Of a stretch of DNA of 64,000 bases, positions 9,636 to 19,596 are shown piece by piece. A model generated the notes under the pieces. It worked only from the letters and a program-made list of their open reading frames with translations. It ran no database searches and had not been told where the DNA came from. The position numbers and the translations under genes were made by a program. The number at the start of each line of letters is the position of its first letter. Within the stretch, counting starts at the first letter, position 1. The stretch is from Photobacterium halotolerans DSM 18316 (lineage in GTDB: Bacteria > Pseudomonadota > Gammaproteobacteria > Enterobacterales > Vibrionaceae). The stretch spans positions 171,454 through 235,453 of the forward strand of contig NZ_AULG01000012.1 of the NCBI RefSeq assembly GCF_000425165.1, written 5' to 3'.

Positions 9636-12269
9636 TTAACCCGTATTGCGCATTCCGGCGGCAATACCGGCAATGGTGACCATCAGGGCTTCTTCCAGAA
9701 TCGGCGACTCGCTCTCAAGCTGGCGGGTACGGTGCAGTAATTCCGCCTGCAGCATGTTAAGTGGCTCAACATACACATTGCGCAGCCGGATAGATTCTGC
9801 CCCCCAGGGATCCTGCTCCATCAGGTGGTCGCTGTTTTCTACGTTGAGCACCACCTTGATATCGCGTTGCAGCTGATCGCGAAGTTCCTGTCCCAGCGGC
9901 CATAAACTCTTATCGGTCAGCCGCTGATCATAGTATTCGGCAATCTGGATATTGGTTTTGCTGTACACCATTTCCAGCATACCTAGTCGTGTTGAGAAGA
10001 ATGGCCATTCACGGCACATTTCTTCCAGCAGCTCAGAATGGCCCTGATCGATGACATGCTGAATCGCTTTACCGGCACCCAGCCAGGCGGGCAGCAGCAG
10101 ACGGTTCTGACTCCAGGCGAAAATCCACGGGATAGCACGCAAGCTTTCTACGCCACCCTGAGGGTTACGTTTGGACGGGCGTGAACCCAGTGGCAGTTTG
10201 CCCAGCTCCATTTCTGGCGTTGCTGCACGGAAATAAGGCACGAAGGAGTCATGGCCGCGGACCACCGAGCGATAGGCTTCGCAGGAAACCTCTGACAGCA
10301 CGTCCATCACATCACGCCATTGCTGCTTAGGCGCCGGCGGCGGCAGTAGGTTGGCTTCCAGAATGGCACTGGCGTACAGGTTCAGGCTGTTGACGGCCAC
10401 ATCAGGCAGACCCAGCTTAAAGCGGATCATCTCGCCTTGTTCGGTCACACGTAAGCCACCTTTGAGGCTGCGCGGTGGCTGAGACAGCAGGGCGGCGTGC
10501 GCAGGTGCACCGCCACGGCCAATACTGCCGCCACGGCCGTGGAACAGGGTCAGCTCAACGCCGGCCTCATCGCACACATTGACCAGGGCTTCCATGGCGC
10601 GGTACTGCGCCCAGCCAGCCGCGGTGACACCGGCATCTTTGGCGGAGTCAGAGTAGCCGATCATCACCATCTGATGGTTCTGGATGAAACCGCGATACCA
10701 GTCGATGTTCATCAGCTGGGTGATCACCGCCTCTGCGTTATTGAGGTCGTCCAGGGTTTCAAACAGCGGGCAGACATCCAGACGGAAGGTGCAGCCGGAC
10801 TCTTTGAGCAGCAAATGGACCGCCAGCACATCCGAGGCGGTACGGGCCATGGAAATCACATAGGCTCCCAGCGCCTGACGCGGCTGCTCAGCCACTACAC
10901 GGCAGGTATCCAGCACTTCCTGTACCGCTTCCGATGGCTGCCAGTTACGGGGCAGCAGAGGACGATTTGACGCCAGCTCGCGCACCAGGAAGGCGACTTT
11001 GTCCTGCTCGCTCCACTGATCGTAGTCGCCCAGCCCCAGATAGCGGGTCAGTTCAGAAATGGCATTCGAATGGCGTGTGCTTTCCTGACGTATGTCCAGG
11101 CGCACCAGGTGGACGCCGAAACACTGAATGCGACGCAGGGTATCCAGCAGCAAGCCGTCGGCAATGATAGACATGCCACACTCATGCAGTGAGCGGTAAC
11201 AGGCATGCAGCGGTTGCCACAGCTGATCTATGTCTTCCAGGATCGCCACTTTCGGCACACTGTCGCTGCCTTTGATCTGAGCATCCAGCACATCGCGGGT
11301 CTGAGTCAGTAAAGTCCGCAGGCCTTTGATGATTTCACGATACGGTTCGTGGGCACCATTGGCCAGTTCGCGCACTTCGCTGTTGCACTCGACCATAGAG
11401 AGTTCGCTGACCAGCTCCTGGATATCATTGAGATACAGGTCGGCCGCTTTCCAGCGCGACAGCAACAAGACTTCGCGGGTAATTTCGGCTGTCACAAACG
11501 GGTTACCGTCACGGTCGCCGCCCATCCAGGACGAGAATTTGACCGGTGCTGCGTCCAGCGGCAGGCTCTCGCCCAGGTGCTGGTGCAGTTTCTCATCAAA
11601 CTGACGCAGAAATTCCGGTACTGCCTGCCACAGTGAATTTTCCACCACGGCAAATCCCCACTTGGCTTCGTCAAGCGGGCTGGGGCGTTGTTTACGGATC
11701 ACATCGGAATGCCAGGCCTGAGCGATCAGTTGCTCCAGGCGGCGCTCGGCTTTCTGACGCTCACTGTGGGACAGCTCGCTCAGCTCGAGTTTGGACAGGC
11801 ATTTGTTGATTTGCACCAGCTTGTGAATCATGGTGCGACGCGCAATTTCGGTCGGGTGGGCTGTCAGCACCAGTTCGATATTCAAATCGCGGACTGCTTG
11901 CAACGAGTCGAGCTCGCTGATCTTTTCGTCTTTCAGCTTGGCGAACAGCGAATCCATTTCATCCGGATTACACACCAGCTCCTCGCAATGGCGAGAGATA
12001 GTGTGGTACTGCTCGGCGATGTTGGTCAGGTTAAGGAACTGACTGAACGCATGAGTTACAGGCAGCAACTGATCGTCCGGCAGGTTCTGCAACTCTGTGA
12101 TCAGCTTTTCCCGGTCATCGCTGTTGCCGGCGCAGGCCGATTTAGACAGTTTCCGAATGGTTTCTACTTTCTCCAGCAGTTCGCTGCCATGGGCGTCCTT
12201 GATTGTATTACCCAGCAAGTGACCAAGCATACTGACATTGCTTTTTAACGCACTGTACTTTTCGTTCAT
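9636..12269 (-). CDS. ppc: phosphoenolpyruvate carboxylase
   Basis: Ppc carboxylates phosphoenolpyruvate to oxaloacetate and so refills the TCA cycle. The product is 877 residues, close to the E. coli length. It shows the catalytic histidine in VLTAHPTE (H138), the [12 protein letters not shown] loop near residue 575, [11 protein letters not shown] before it, and the C-terminal MRNTG that belongs to the aspartate-inhibition site. I start at 12269 ([20 protein letters not shown]), which matches the family N-terminus; the in-frame start 22 codons further upstream adds an unrelated tail. It is divergent from the arg operon. Confidence 0.97.
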   Translation of the reverse strand: MNEKYSALKSNVSMLGHLLGNTIKDAHGSELLEKVETIRKLSKSACAGNSDDREKLITELQNLPDDQLLPVTHAFSQFLNLTNIAEQYHTISRHCEELVCNPDEMDSLFAKLKDEKISELDSLQAVRDLNIELVLTAHPTEIARRTMIHKLVQINKCLSKLELSELSHSERQKAERRLEQLIAQAWHSDVIRKQRPSPLDEAKWGFAVVENSLWQAVPEFLRQFDEKLHQHLGESLPLDAAPVKFSSWMGGDRDGNPFVTAEITREVLLLSRWKAADLYLNDIQELVSELSMVECNSEVRELANGAHEPYREIIKGLRTLLTQTRDVLDAQIKGSDSVPKVAILEDIDQLWQPLHACYRSLHECGMSIIADGLLLDTLRRIQCFGVHLVRLDIRQESTRHSNAISELTRYLGLGDYDQWSEQDKVAFLVRELASNRPLLPRNWQPSEAVQEVLDTCRVVAEQPRQALGAYVISMARTASDVLAVHLLLKESGCTFRLDVCPLFETLDDLNNAEAVITQLMNIDWYRGFIQNHQMVMIGYSDSAKDAGVTAAGWAQYRAMEALVNVCDEAGVELTLFHGRGGSIGRGGAPAHAALLSQPPRSLKGGLRVTEQGEMIRFKLGLPDVAVNSLNLYASAILEANLLPPPAPKQQWRDVMDVLSEVSCEAYRSVVRGHDSFVPYFRAATPEMELGKLPLGSRPSKRNPQGGVESLRAIPWIFAWSQNRLLLPAWLGAGKAIQHVIDQGHSELLEEMCREWPFFSTRLGMLEMVYSKTNIQIAEYYDQRLTDKSLWPLGQELRDQLQRDIKVVLNVENSDHLMEQDPWGAESIRLRNVYVEPLNMLQAELLHRTRQLESESPILEEALMVTIAGIAAGMRNTG

Positions 12270-12508
12270 ATCGCATCCATATCGTAATTTTGTTACATCC
12301 AATCGCCAAGGCGTAGCCAACAATCTAGCCTTCATTGGGGCGAAAGGTCAATAAGTGCACCCTTTTTAGACCAAAATCCCGCCAGTTTCTCCTGCATAAG
12401 GCCGCTGTGTGTCTCATTCCTGTAATTTACTTTCTTTACCTTTACCGTTTTAGCGTGCGCTTTAACACTGGCTCCGCGTCAGGAAAGGCATTTTTTCTTC
12501 TGCTTCTC

Positions 12509-12537
12509 TTGACACAAAAGGCAGGAAAAGGTAAATA
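12509..12537 (+). promoter_or_regulatory. predicted sigma-70 promoter of the argCBGH operon
   Basis: A perfect -35 TTGACA lies at 12509-12514, with a weaker AT-rich -10 (TAAATA, 12532-12537) after 17 bases. The -10 falls inside the first ARG box, the expected geometry for ArgR repression. Transcription would begin near 12545, giving an unusually long 5' leader of about 285 bases before argC. Confidence 0.65.
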
Positions 12538-12570
12538 TAAAAATTCACATTAAGTGAATAAAAATATTCT
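12532..12570. promoter_or_regulatory. ArgR operator: two ARG boxes separated by 3 bp
   Basis: Box 1 (12532-12549) ends in AAAAATTCA and matches mainly in its right half. Box 2 (12553-12570) begins TGAATAAAA and matches mainly in its left half of the TGAATwwwwATTCA consensus. The two 18-bp boxes are separated by exactly 3 bp, the spacing hexameric ArgR requires, and they overlap the predicted -10. The inner half-sites are the well-conserved ones, facing each other. Confidence 0.75.
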
Positions 12571-12662
12571 TTGCGGTTTTGGGGTTTGCTCGAACCTTTC
12601 CCGGCAGAGAATCACGGCTAACAACGCTTTTATCTCAATGACCAGAGGCCATCAGTAGTAGT

Positions 12663-12710
12663 ATGAACCAGGCGATGAATTACAAGCAGTATTCCTTCCG
12701 ACGACGCTAA
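12663..12710 (+). CDS. candidate arginine leader peptide, 15 codons ending Arg-Arg-Arg-stop
   Basis: This small reading frame in the argC leader encodes MNQAMNYKQYSFRRR and ends CGA CGA CGC TAA. Three consecutive arginine codons right before the stop, ahead of an arginine biosynthesis operon, are what a ribosome-mediated attenuator needs. In gammaproteobacteria all three codons are read by the same tRNA-Arg(ICG). The nearest Shine-Dalgarno-like sequence (AGAGG, 12644-12648) is 14 bases from the first ATG, longer than ideal. An internal ATG at 12675 would give an 11-residue version with the same end. Another tiny frame (12638-12658) ends four bases upstream, so reinitiation is possible. Translation is unproven. 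Confidence 0.6.
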   Translation: MNQAMNYKQYSFRRR

Positions 12711-12726
12711 GTCTCTATCGCCTGGT
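12667..12726 (+). promoter_or_regulatory. candidate antiterminator stem in the argC leader
   Basis: ACCAGGCGAT (12667-12676) is the perfect 10-base complement of ATCGCCTGGT (12717-12726). The left arm lies in codons 2-5 of the leader peptide; the right arm begins six bases after its stop codon. A ribosome stalled at the first arginine codon would sit in the loop and leave both arms free, while one at the stop codon would cover the right arm. The right arm shares GGT with the downstream hairpin, so the two structures exclude each other. Confidence 0.6.
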
Positions 12727-12746
12727 GCCACTGGCACCTTTCTATT
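12724..12746 (+). terminator. candidate attenuator hairpin in the argC leader
   Basis: GGTGCC and GGCACC enclose a three-base ACT loop (12724-12738) and are followed by TTTCTATT. The stem is only six pairs but all except one are G-C. The U tract is imperfect, so it may be a partial terminator. It lies about 94 bases before the argC start. Confidence 0.5.
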
Positions 12747-12831
12747 GCGCCTGCCCGGCGCCACACGCTGAACACACAGCAGTTATATTTTCTTGATAGT
12801 GAATTTCACAACGATGACAACGGGATCCAAT

Positions 12832-13845
12832 ATGTTGAACACATCTATCATAGGTGCCAGCGGTTATACCGGCGCAGAGCTGGCCGCTATGGTCCATAAA
12901 CACCCGCATCTGCAATTGGCCGGACTTTATGTGTCCGAAAACAGTCTGGACGCTAACAAGGCGATCAGTGAGCTGCACGGCCAGCTGCGCGGGCAGGTTG
13001 ATCTGCCACTGCAACCTTTGACGGATGTGGCCGCGGTGGCACAGGCTTCCGATATTGTGCTGCTGGCAACGGCGCATGAAGTCAGCCATGACCTGGCGCC
13101 TGTTTTTCTGGCGGCGGGTTGTCAGGTCTTTGACCTGTCCGGTGCTTTTCGGGTGAAGGGCGATGACTTTTATACGCAGTATTACGGGTTTGCGCATCAG
13201 CATGCCGACTGGCTGGATGCGGCGGTATACGGTCTGGCGGAGTGGAATGCTGAATCGATAGCCAAAGCTCAGCTGGTGGCCGTACCGGGCTGTTATCCGA
13301 CCGCGTCACAACTGGCCCTGAAACCGCTGCTGGCAGCGGGACTGCTCGATACCCAGCAATGGCCTGTGATCAATGCGGTCAGCGGTGTGTCAGGTGCAGG
13401 CCGTAAAGCCAGCATGACCAACAGTTTTTGTGAAGTCAGCCTGATGGCATACGGTGTCTTTACCCACCGTCATCAGCCGGAAATTGCCGCGCACCTGGGT
13501 ACTGATGTCATTTTTACCCCGCATCTGGGCAATTTCAAACGGGGCATTCTGGCCACTATTACCGCCAAGCTGGCACCTGGGGTGACCCCGCAAGCGGTGA
13601 CAGAAGCGATGGAAGCGGCCTATACCCAGCCGGGCCAGCAGGCGGTGCGTCTGCTGGGCAATAACGCAGCACGTTTGCAGGATGTCGTTAATACTTGCTT
13701 CTGTGATATTGGCTGGAAAGTGCAGGGGCAGCATGTGATCCTCACGTCGGCTATCGACAACTTATTAAAAGGTGCATCGTCTCAGGCGATGCAATGCATA
13801 AATATTCGTAATGGTTTTGCGCCATTGACTGCGCTGGTTGGTTAA
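12832..13845 (+). CDS. argC: N-acetyl-gamma-glutamyl-phosphate reductase
   Basis: ArgC reduces N-acetylglutamyl phosphate to the semialdehyde with NADPH, the third step of arginine synthesis. The 337-residue product has the Rossmann motif [10 protein letters not shown] at residues 8-17 and the catalytic cysteine C154 in [11 protein letters not shown] start at ATG 12832 because [14 protein letters not shown] matches the family N-terminus; an in-frame start 13 codons earlier adds nothing recognisable. It is the first gene of argC-argB-argG-argH. The long leader ahead of it carries ARG boxes and a candidate attenuator. Confidence 0.96.
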   Translation: MLNTSIIGASGYTGAELAAMVHKHPHLQLAGLYVSENSLDANKAISELHGQLRGQVDLPLQPLTDVAAVAQASDIVLLATAHEVSHDLAPVFLAAGCQVFDLSGAFRVKGDDFYTQYYGFAHQHADWLDAAVYGLAEWNAESIAKAQLVAVPGCYPTASQLALKPLLAAGLLDTQQWPVINAVSGVSGAGRKASMTNSFCEVSLMAYGVFTHRHQPEIAAHLGTDVIFTPHLGNFKRGILATITAKLAPGVTPQAVTEAMEAAYTQPGQQAVRLLGNNAARLQDVVNTCFCDIGWKVQGQHVILTSAIDNLLKGASSQAMQCINIRNGFAPLTALVG

Positions 13846-13871
13846 GTCTGGCTGTTGAGAGGAGAACCGGG

Positions 13872-14651
13872 ATGGAACAGTCGCCGTTAGTAATCAAATT
13901 GGGTGGAGCAGTGCTGTCGTGTACCGACACGCTGGAAAAAGTATTTGGTGCCATCAATGCCTATCAGGCCAAGGCCAACCGGCCTCTGGTACTGGTCCAT
14001 GGCGGCGGCTATCTGGTTGATGACCTGATGAAGCAGCTGAACCTGCCGACGGTGAAAAAACAGGGGTTACGTGTGACCCCGGCTGATCAGATCGGCGTGA
14101 TTGCCGGCGCGTTGGCGGGGACGGCCAATAAAATGCTGCAGGGCCAGGCCATCAAGTCCGGGGTGAAAGCGGTAGGATTAAGTCTGGCAGACGGTGGTCT
14201 GTGCCAGGTTACTGAGCTGGACCCTGAGCTGGGCGCGGTCGGCAAAGCCGCACCGGGCGACAGCCACTTAGTGTCCGGCATCATAGCGGCAGGTTATCTG
14301 CCGATTGTCAGCTCGATTGGCCTGACGGCTGACGGTGAGCTGATGAATGTCAATGCCGATCAGGCGGCGGTGGCCGTGGCCGCGGCGCTGGATGCCGAGC
14401 TGGTGTTGCTGTCGGATGTCAGTGGCGTGCTGGATGGCAAAGGGCATCTGATTGCGTCTTTGAGCGAGCCTCAGGCGGATGCGCTGATCCAGCAGGCCGT
14501 GATTACCGACGGCATGATTGTCAAAGTCAAAGCGGCATTTGAGGCAGCCAAAGGGCTGGGACGTGCAGTCGAAATTGCGGGCTGGCGCTACCCGGATCAA
14601 CTGGTGAATCTGTTTGACGGTGAGCAAATCGGCACCCGATTTGTGCTCTGA
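13872..14651 (+). CDS. argB: acetylglutamate kinase
   Basis: ArgB phosphorylates N-acetylglutamate, the second step of arginine synthesis. The 259-residue product belongs to the amino acid kinase family: KLGGAVLS near residues 9-16, the phosphate-binding VHGGG near 42-46, and a DVSGVLDG segment near 182-189. At under 260 residues it is the short, enterobacterial type, which is usually not arginine-feedback-inhibited and lacks the N-terminal helix of the inhibited hexamers; that inference rests on length only. It follows argC by 26 bases, with a GAGGAG-type ribosome site. Confidence 0.95.
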   Translation: MEQSPLVIKLGGAVLSCTDTLEKVFGAINAYQAKANRPLVLVHGGGYLVDDLMKQLNLPTVKKQGLRVTPADQIGVIAGALAGTANKMLQGQAIKSGVKAVGLSLADGGLCQVTELDPELGAVGKAAPGDSHLVSGIIAAGYLPIVSSIGLTADGELMNVNADQAAVAVAAALDAELVLLSDVSGVLDGKGHLIASLSEPQADALIQQAVITDGMIVKVKAAFEAAKGLGRAVEIAGWRYPDQLVNLFDGEQIGTRFVL

Positions 14652-14795
14652 ACCAGCAGAATTGAGTACAAACGCTGGCGGTAACCCGGTGTTTGGATAT
14701 AAAGATTACCCTTATTTTGTTTGATGTTTTAAACAGTAAAGATTGATATCGCCTGAACGGGTAGACCGTCGAGCAGGCAACACAGGAGAGTAACA

Positions 14796-16004
14796 ATGAG
14801 CAAGGTGAGTAAAGTTGTATTGGCATATTCCGGCGGTCTGGACACTTCGGCCATCATTCCATGGCTGAAAGAGAACTATGACTGTGAAGTGATCGCTTTC
14901 GTCGCCGATGTGGGCCAGGGCGAAGAGGAACTGGTCGGTATTGAAGAAAAAGCCCTGGCGTCAGGTGCATCGGCTTGTTATATCGCCGATCTGAAAGAGG
15001 AGATGGTCAAAGACTATATCTATCCAAGCCTGAAAACCGGTGCTGTCTATGAAGGGAAATACCTGCTGGGTACCTCAATGGCCCGTCCGATTATCGCCAA
15101 AGCCCAGGTGGAATGTGCGCTGGAAGTGGGCGCGGATGCCCTGTGCCACGGTTGTACCGGTAAAGGCAACGACCAGGTGCGTTTTGAAAGTGCCTACGCG
15201 GCCCTGGCACCACAACTGACTGTGATTGCCCCGTGGCGTGAATGGGATCTGCGCAGCCGTGAAGCCCTGCTGGATTATCTGGCCGAGCGTAAGATTCCAA
15301 CCACGGCAACGCTGGAAAAAATCTATTCCCGTGACGCAAATGCCTGGCACATTTCAACCGAAGGCGGCGTGCTGGAAAACACCTGGAACCAGTCTAATGA
15401 GCTGTGCTGGGTATGGACCAAAGATCCGGAAGATGCACCGACCACCCCGGAAGAAGTGTCTGTACTGATCGAAAAAGGCGAAATTGTGGCAGTCGACGGC
15501 AAAGCCATGTCGCCGTATGAAGCCCTGGTGTATCTGAACAAGAAAGGTGCCGAGCACGGTGTCGGTCGTATCGATATCGTCGAGAACCGTCTGGTCGGTA
15601 TCAAGTCCCGTGGCTGTTATGAGACACCGGGAGGCACCATCATGATGGAAGCCCTGCGTGCCGTCGAACAACTGGTACTGGACAAAGAGTCGTTTGAATT
15701 CCGTGAAAGTATCGGCCTGAAAGCCTCGCACCTGATTTACGATGGCCGCTGGTTCACGCCTCTGTGCCGTTCACTGCTGGCCGCCGCCAATGAGCTGGCG
15801 CAGGACGTCAATGGCGAAGTGGTGCTGAAACTGTACAAAGGCCAGGTAACGGCCGTTCAGAAACGTTCGCCGAACAGCCTGTACTCGGAAGAGTTCGCTA
15901 CCTTCGGTGAAGACGAAGTGTACGACCACAGCCATGCGGGTGGCTTTATCCGCCTGTACTCGCTGGCAAGCCGTATCCGTGCCCTGAACGAACAGAAAAA
16001 ATAA
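14796..16004 (+). CDS. argG: argininosuccinate synthase
   Basis: ArgG condenses citrulline and aspartate with ATP to argininosuccinate. The 402-residue product has the N-type ATP pyrophosphatase P-loop AYSGGLDTS near residues 10-18, the substrate loop [13 protein letters not shown] near 116-128, and [13 protein letters not shown]. Its length is that of the common class of about 400 residues. GGAGAG lies seven bases before the ATG. A 144-base gap separates it from argB; I see no ARG box or terminator there, so I take it as part of the same operon. Confidence 0.96.
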   Translation: MSKVSKVVLAYSGGLDTSAIIPWLKENYDCEVIAFVADVGQGEEELVGIEEKALASGASACYIADLKEEMVKDYIYPSLKTGAVYEGKYLLGTSMARPIIAKAQVECALEVGADALCHGCTGKGNDQVRFESAYAALAPQLTVIAPWREWDLRSREALLDYLAERKIPTTATLEKIYSRDANAWHISTEGGVLENTWNQSNELCWVWTKDPEDAPTTPEEVSVLIEKGEIVAVDGKAMSPYEALVYLNKKGAEHGVGRIDIVENRLVGIKSRGCYETPGGTIMMEALRAVEQLVLDKESFEFRESIGLKASHLIYDGRWFTPLCRSLLAAANELAQDVNGEVVLKLYKGQVTAVQKRSPNSLYSEEFATFGEDEVYDHSHAGGFIRLYSLASRIRALNEQKK

Positions 16005-16076
16005 CCTAACTAGCGTAAAGCGCATTACTAATAAAGACATGTGAGCAAGTCGGTCGTACAGCAAAGGAGAAGTACC

Positions 16077-17954
16077 ATGGCACTATGGGGCGGACGTTTT
16101 AGTCAGGCAGCAGATACTCGGTTCAAGCAGTTTAACGATTCCCTGCGTTTTGATTACCGCCTGGCGGAGCAAGACATCGTTGGCTCGGTGGCCTGGTCCA
16201 AAGCGCTGCGTCAGGTCGGGGTACTGACCGAAGAGGAGCAGCAGAAGCTGGAGCTGGCACTCAATGAGCTCAAGCTGGCTGTGATGGAGGATCCGCAACA
16301 GATCCTCCAGTCTGATGCCGAAGACATCCACAGCTGGGTTGAGCAGCAGCTTATCCATCGTGTGGGGGATTTGGGCAAAAAGCTGCACACCGGCCGTTCA
16401 CGTAACGATCAGGTGGCGACCGATCTCAAGCTGTGGTGCCGTCAGCAGGGACACCAGTTACTCATGATGCTGGATCACCTGCAAAGCCAGCTGACTACGG
16501 TGGCCCGTGAACATCAGGCCACTGTGCTGCCGGGATACACCCACCTGCAGCGTGCCCAGCCGGTGACGTTTGCCCACTGGTGTCTGGCTTATGTGGAAAT
16601 GTTCGAGCGTGACCATTCACGTCTGAGTGATGCGCTGCACCGGTTAGATACCTGTCCGCTAGGGTCCGGTGCACTGGCCGGTACGGCTTACCCGATTGAC
16701 CGTGAAGCCCTGGCTCACAGTCTGGGTTTCCACCGCGCCACCCGCAACAGTCTGGATTCTGTGTCGGACCGTGACCATGTGATGGAGCTGCTGTCGACGG
16801 CGTCGATTTCCATGCTGCATCTGTCCCGTCTGGCAGAAGACATGATTTTCTACAATTCGGGCGAGTCCAACTTTATTGAGCTGGCCGATACCGTCACCTC
16901 AGGCTCATCGCTGATGCCGCAGAAAAAGAATCCGGATGCGCTGGAGCTGATCCGTGGTAAGTGTGGCCGGGTCTACGGTTCGCTGGCGGGCATGATGATG
17001 ACGGTTAAAGCGCTGCCGCTGGCGTACAACAAAGACATGCAGGAAGACAAAGAAGGCTTGTTCGACGCACTGGACACCTGGCACGAATGCATGGAAATGG
17101 CCGCGCTGTGCTTTGACGGTATCAAGGTCAACAAAGACCGGACACTGGAAGCAGCGATGCAGGGCTATTCCAATGCCACCGAGCTGGCCGATTACCTGGT
17201 GGCCAAGGGCATTCCGTTCCGTGAAGCACACCATATCGTCGGCGTGGCTGTCGTGGCGGCTATCGAGAAAGGCTGTGCGCTGGAAGAGCTGTCGCTGGAG
17301 GAGATGAAAGCCTTCTCGCCGGTGATTGCTGAGGATGTGTATCCGATCCTGACCATTGAATCCTGTCTGGAGAAACGCTGTGCTCTGGGTGGTGTGGCGC
17401 CCAATCAGGTCGATCACGCCATTGCGCAGACGGAGAAACGCTTGTCGAAACGCCATGCGCCGGGAGTGAAGGTACGGGGGGCGCGGCTGACCGATCTGGA
17501 TGCCATTGAAGGCATGGTGGCTTACTGGGCCGGACTGGGCGAGAACCTGCCGCGTCCGCGGAACGAACTGGTGCGTGATATCGGCTCATTTGCGGTGGCA
17601 GAAACCCAGGGGGTGGTCACAGGCTGTGCGTCGCTTTATGTCTACGACTCAGGGCTGGCGGAAATCCGCTCGCTGGGTATTGAGGCCGGCTGGCAGCACC
17701 AGGGGCAGGGCAAGGCACTGATTCAGCATTTGCTGGAAAAAGCCAGTCAGATGGCCATCAAGCGGGTGTTTGTGCTGACCCGTGTGCCTGAATTTTTCAT
17801 GAAGCAGGACTTTATTCCGACCTCAAAATCTTTGTTGCCGGAGAAAGTGATGAAAGACTGCGATATGTGCCCGCGTCAGCATGCCTGTGACGAGGTGGCA
17901 CTGGAAGTCAGATTGGATCAGCAGCATGTGATTCCGAGCGTCAACGTCGCCTGA
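16077..17954 (+). CDS. argH: argininosuccinate lyase fused to N-acetylglutamate synthase-type acetyltransferase, ArgH(A)
   Basis: The 625-residue product joins two enzymes. Residues 1 to ~457 are argininosuccinate lyase, the last step of arginine synthesis, with the fumarase/lyase signature [12 protein letters not shown] near 275-286 and [13 protein letters not shown] near 103-115. From about 466 to the end is a GNAT domain with the acetyl-CoA loop QHQGQGKA near 540-547 and the cysteine cluster [10 protein letters not shown] near the end. This is the ArgH(A) fusion known from Vibrio and Moritella, where the tail acts as acetylglutamate synthase. ATG 16077 follows AAAGGAGA at eight bases; the 12-codon upstream extension is rejected. 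Confidence 0.95.
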   Translation: MALWGGRFSQAADTRFKQFNDSLRFDYRLAEQDIVGSVAWSKALRQVGVLTEEEQQKLELALNELKLAVMEDPQQILQSDAEDIHSWVEQQLIHRVGDLGKKLHTGRSRNDQVATDLKLWCRQQGHQLLMMLDHLQSQLTTVAREHQATVLPGYTHLQRAQPVTFAHWCLAYVEMFERDHSRLSDALHRLDTCPLGSGALAGTAYPIDREALAHSLGFHRATRNSLDSVSDRDHVMELLSTASISMLHLSRLAEDMIFYNSGESNFIELADTVTSGSSLMPQKKNPDALELIRGKCGRVYGSLAGMMMTVKALPLAYNKDMQEDKEGLFDALDTWHECMEMAALCFDGIKVNKDRTLEAAMQGYSNATELADYLVAKGIPFREAHHIVGVAVVAAIEKGCALEELSLEEMKAFSPVIAEDVYPILTIESCLEKRCALGGVAPNQVDHAIAQTEKRLSKRHAPGVKVRGARLTDLDAIEGMVAYWAGLGENLPRPRNELVRDIGSFAVAETQGVVTGCASLYVYDSGLAEIRSLGIEAGWQHQGQGKALIQHLLEKASQMAIKRVFVLTRVPEFFMKQDFIPTSKSLLPEKVMKDCDMCPRQHACDEVALEVRLDQQHVIPSVNVA

Positions 17955-17978
17955 TCGTCAGGTGTTTGAATGAAACAT

Positions 17979-18008
17979 AAAAAAGCGCCGGTGATCCGGC
18001 GCTTTTTT
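17979..18008 (+). terminator. argCBGH operon terminator
   Basis: AAAAAAGCGCCGG pairs perfectly with CCGGCGCTTTTTT around a TGAT loop, 24 bases after argH. It is one of the strongest hairpins in the window. Confidence 0.93.
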
Positions 18009-18015
18009 GTCACCC

Positions 18016-18040
18016 CTAAACCACCGCCTATGGCGGTGGT
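18016..18040 (-). terminator. possible terminator of the flavoprotein reductase gene
   Basis: ACCACCGCC and GGCGGTGGT enclose TAT (18020-18040), and on the minus strand the stem is followed by a short TTTAGG. The U tract is weak. Confidence 0.55.
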
Positions 18041-18072
18041 GATTGTTTCCCGTCAGTGTCATTGGGACTGCA

Positions 18073-19524
18073 TTAACAGCCTGGACCACAGTCCATGCAG
18101 TGCTTGATCATTTCTGGCCCCAGATGCAGTTTGGCGTTGAGATCACGCAGTGCGGTTCGGACACCTTCCTCGATCACCGGATGGTAGAAGGGCATATCCA
18201 GCATTTGCGCCACTGTCATCTTGCTCTGGTGTGCCCAGGCCAGTAAATGCGCCAGGTGCTCAGCGTTGGGCCCCATCATCTCAGCGCCCAGAAAACGGCC
18301 TGTGCCATGTTCGCCGTACAGGTTCAGTATGCCTTTATTGCGCAGCATCACTCGCGAGCGGCCTTGATTTTCAAACGAAACAGTACCGACCTCAAAGCAG
18401 CCGCAGTTACCCAGCCGCTCAGTGATTTCGCGGCGACTTTCCCCCACCATGGCAATTTGCGGTTCGGTGAACACCACGGAAATTTTCGAGCGACGCAGCC
18501 CGGCGCGAATATCCGGGAAGCGGCCGGCGTTGTCACCGGCGATCCGGCCCTGATCGGCCGCTTCATGCAGCAGAGGCAACTGGTTGCTGGCATCACCGGC
18601 AATGAAAATCGACGCCACCGAGGTTTGCAGGGTGAAATGGTCGGCAATCGGTACGCCGCGTTCATCCAGCGCCACACTGGTGTTGTCAAGCGCCAGCTTG
18701 TCGGTATTCGGCCGACGGCCCGTCGCAGCCAGCACATAGTCGAACGTCTGGGTTTCCAGCTCGCCCGATTTGTTGAGGAACTGAATCTCAACATGGTCGC
18801 CAACACGCTTCATGCTTTCGACCCTGACATCGGCATCCAGGTACAGCTCGTCATTGAAGGCGGTATTGGCATACGCCATGACTTCATCGTCGGTCAGCGG
18901 GCCGACCTGACCGCCGAGACCGAAGATTTTGACCTCAACCCCGAGGCGGTGCAGCGCCTGACCCAGCTCCAGTCCGATCACACCCGGACCGAAGACTGCC
19001 ACCGAGGCCGGCAGATCATCCCAGGCAAAGACATCATCATTGATCACCAGGCGATCACCCAGCTCATGCCATGCGCCCGGATAGGCCGGACGGGAGCCGG
19101 TGGCAATCACAATGCGCTGGGCTTCAATGCGGGTGTGGCCGTCGACCTCGAGCGTTGTGTCATTGATAAATCTGGCATAGCCGCTGATTTTGTCTTCTGC
19201 GGCAATCTCATCGACGCTCTCCAGCACGAAGCCGACGAAGCGGTCACGTTCGCGCTTGACCCGTGCCATGACTTCACGGCCGTTGATCTGAATCTCGCCT
19301 TGCGGATGAATACCAAAGGCGGGGGCTTTTTCAATGTTGTGGACGCTTTCGGCCACCGCAATCAGCAATTTTGAGGGCATGCAGCCCACACGGGCACAGG
19401 TGGTACCGTAAGGGCCACCTTCTATCATAACCACGCTGTCTGTGTGCGCTTTGGCGGCGCGGTAAGCGCCCAGACCTGCCGTACCACCACCAATGACGGC
19501 TACATCCACGGTTAAGGTTTTCAT
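18073..19524 (-). CDS. class I pyridine nucleotide-disulfide oxidoreductase (dihydrolipoamide dehydrogenase-like)
   Basis: This 483-residue FAD flavoprotein has the N-terminal dinucleotide motif GGGTAG (12-17), the redox-active pair C43/C48 in CARVGC, a second nucleotide-binding GPGVIGLELG near 176-185, GDAS near 310, and the C-terminal His-Glu pair in FYHPVIEEG. It therefore passes electrons from NAD(P)H to a disulfide substrate. Its C-terminus is unusual: HCMDCGPGC puts three extra cysteines (C476, C479, C483) at the end. It sits behind the peroxiredoxin-glutaredoxin gene and opposite oxyR, so it may reduce that protein or its partner thiol; that is inference. Lipoamide specificity is not established. 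Confidence 0.85.
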   Translation of the reverse strand: MKTLTVDVAVIGGGTAGLGAYRAAKAHTDSVVMIEGGPYGTTCARVGCMPSKLLIAVAESVHNIEKAPAFGIHPQGEIQINGREVMARVKRERDRFVGFVLESVDEIAAEDKISGYARFINDTTLEVDGHTRIEAQRIVIATGSRPAYPGAWHELGDRLVINDDVFAWDDLPASVAVFGPGVIGLELGQALHRLGVEVKIFGLGGQVGPLTDDEVMAYANTAFNDELYLDADVRVESMKRVGDHVEIQFLNKSGELETQTFDYVLAATGRRPNTDKLALDNTSVALDERGVPIADHFTLQTSVASIFIAGDASNQLPLLHEAADQGRIAGDNAGRFPDIRAGLRRSKISVVFTEPQIAMVGESRREITERLGNCGCFEVGTVSFENQGRSRVMLRNKGILNLYGEHGTGRFLGAEMMGPNAEHLAHLLAWAHQSKMTVAQMLDMPFYHPVIEEGVRTALRDLNAKLHLGPEMIKHCMDCGPGC

Positions 19525-19596
19525 CTTTTCTCTCCAACGACATTCAGTTCAGGGGCATACCGGCAGGGCGCTCAGCCCTGCCTTTGGAATGGGGGA

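Noticed and set aside
12335..12553. 72-codon plus-strand frame upstream of argC
   Set aside because: It overlaps the promoter and the ARG boxes, has no ribosome site and no recognisable protein pattern.
18247..19374. 375-codon plus-strand frame over the flavoprotein reductase
   Set aside because: Shadow of the real minus-strand gene, which has complete FAD and redox motifs.
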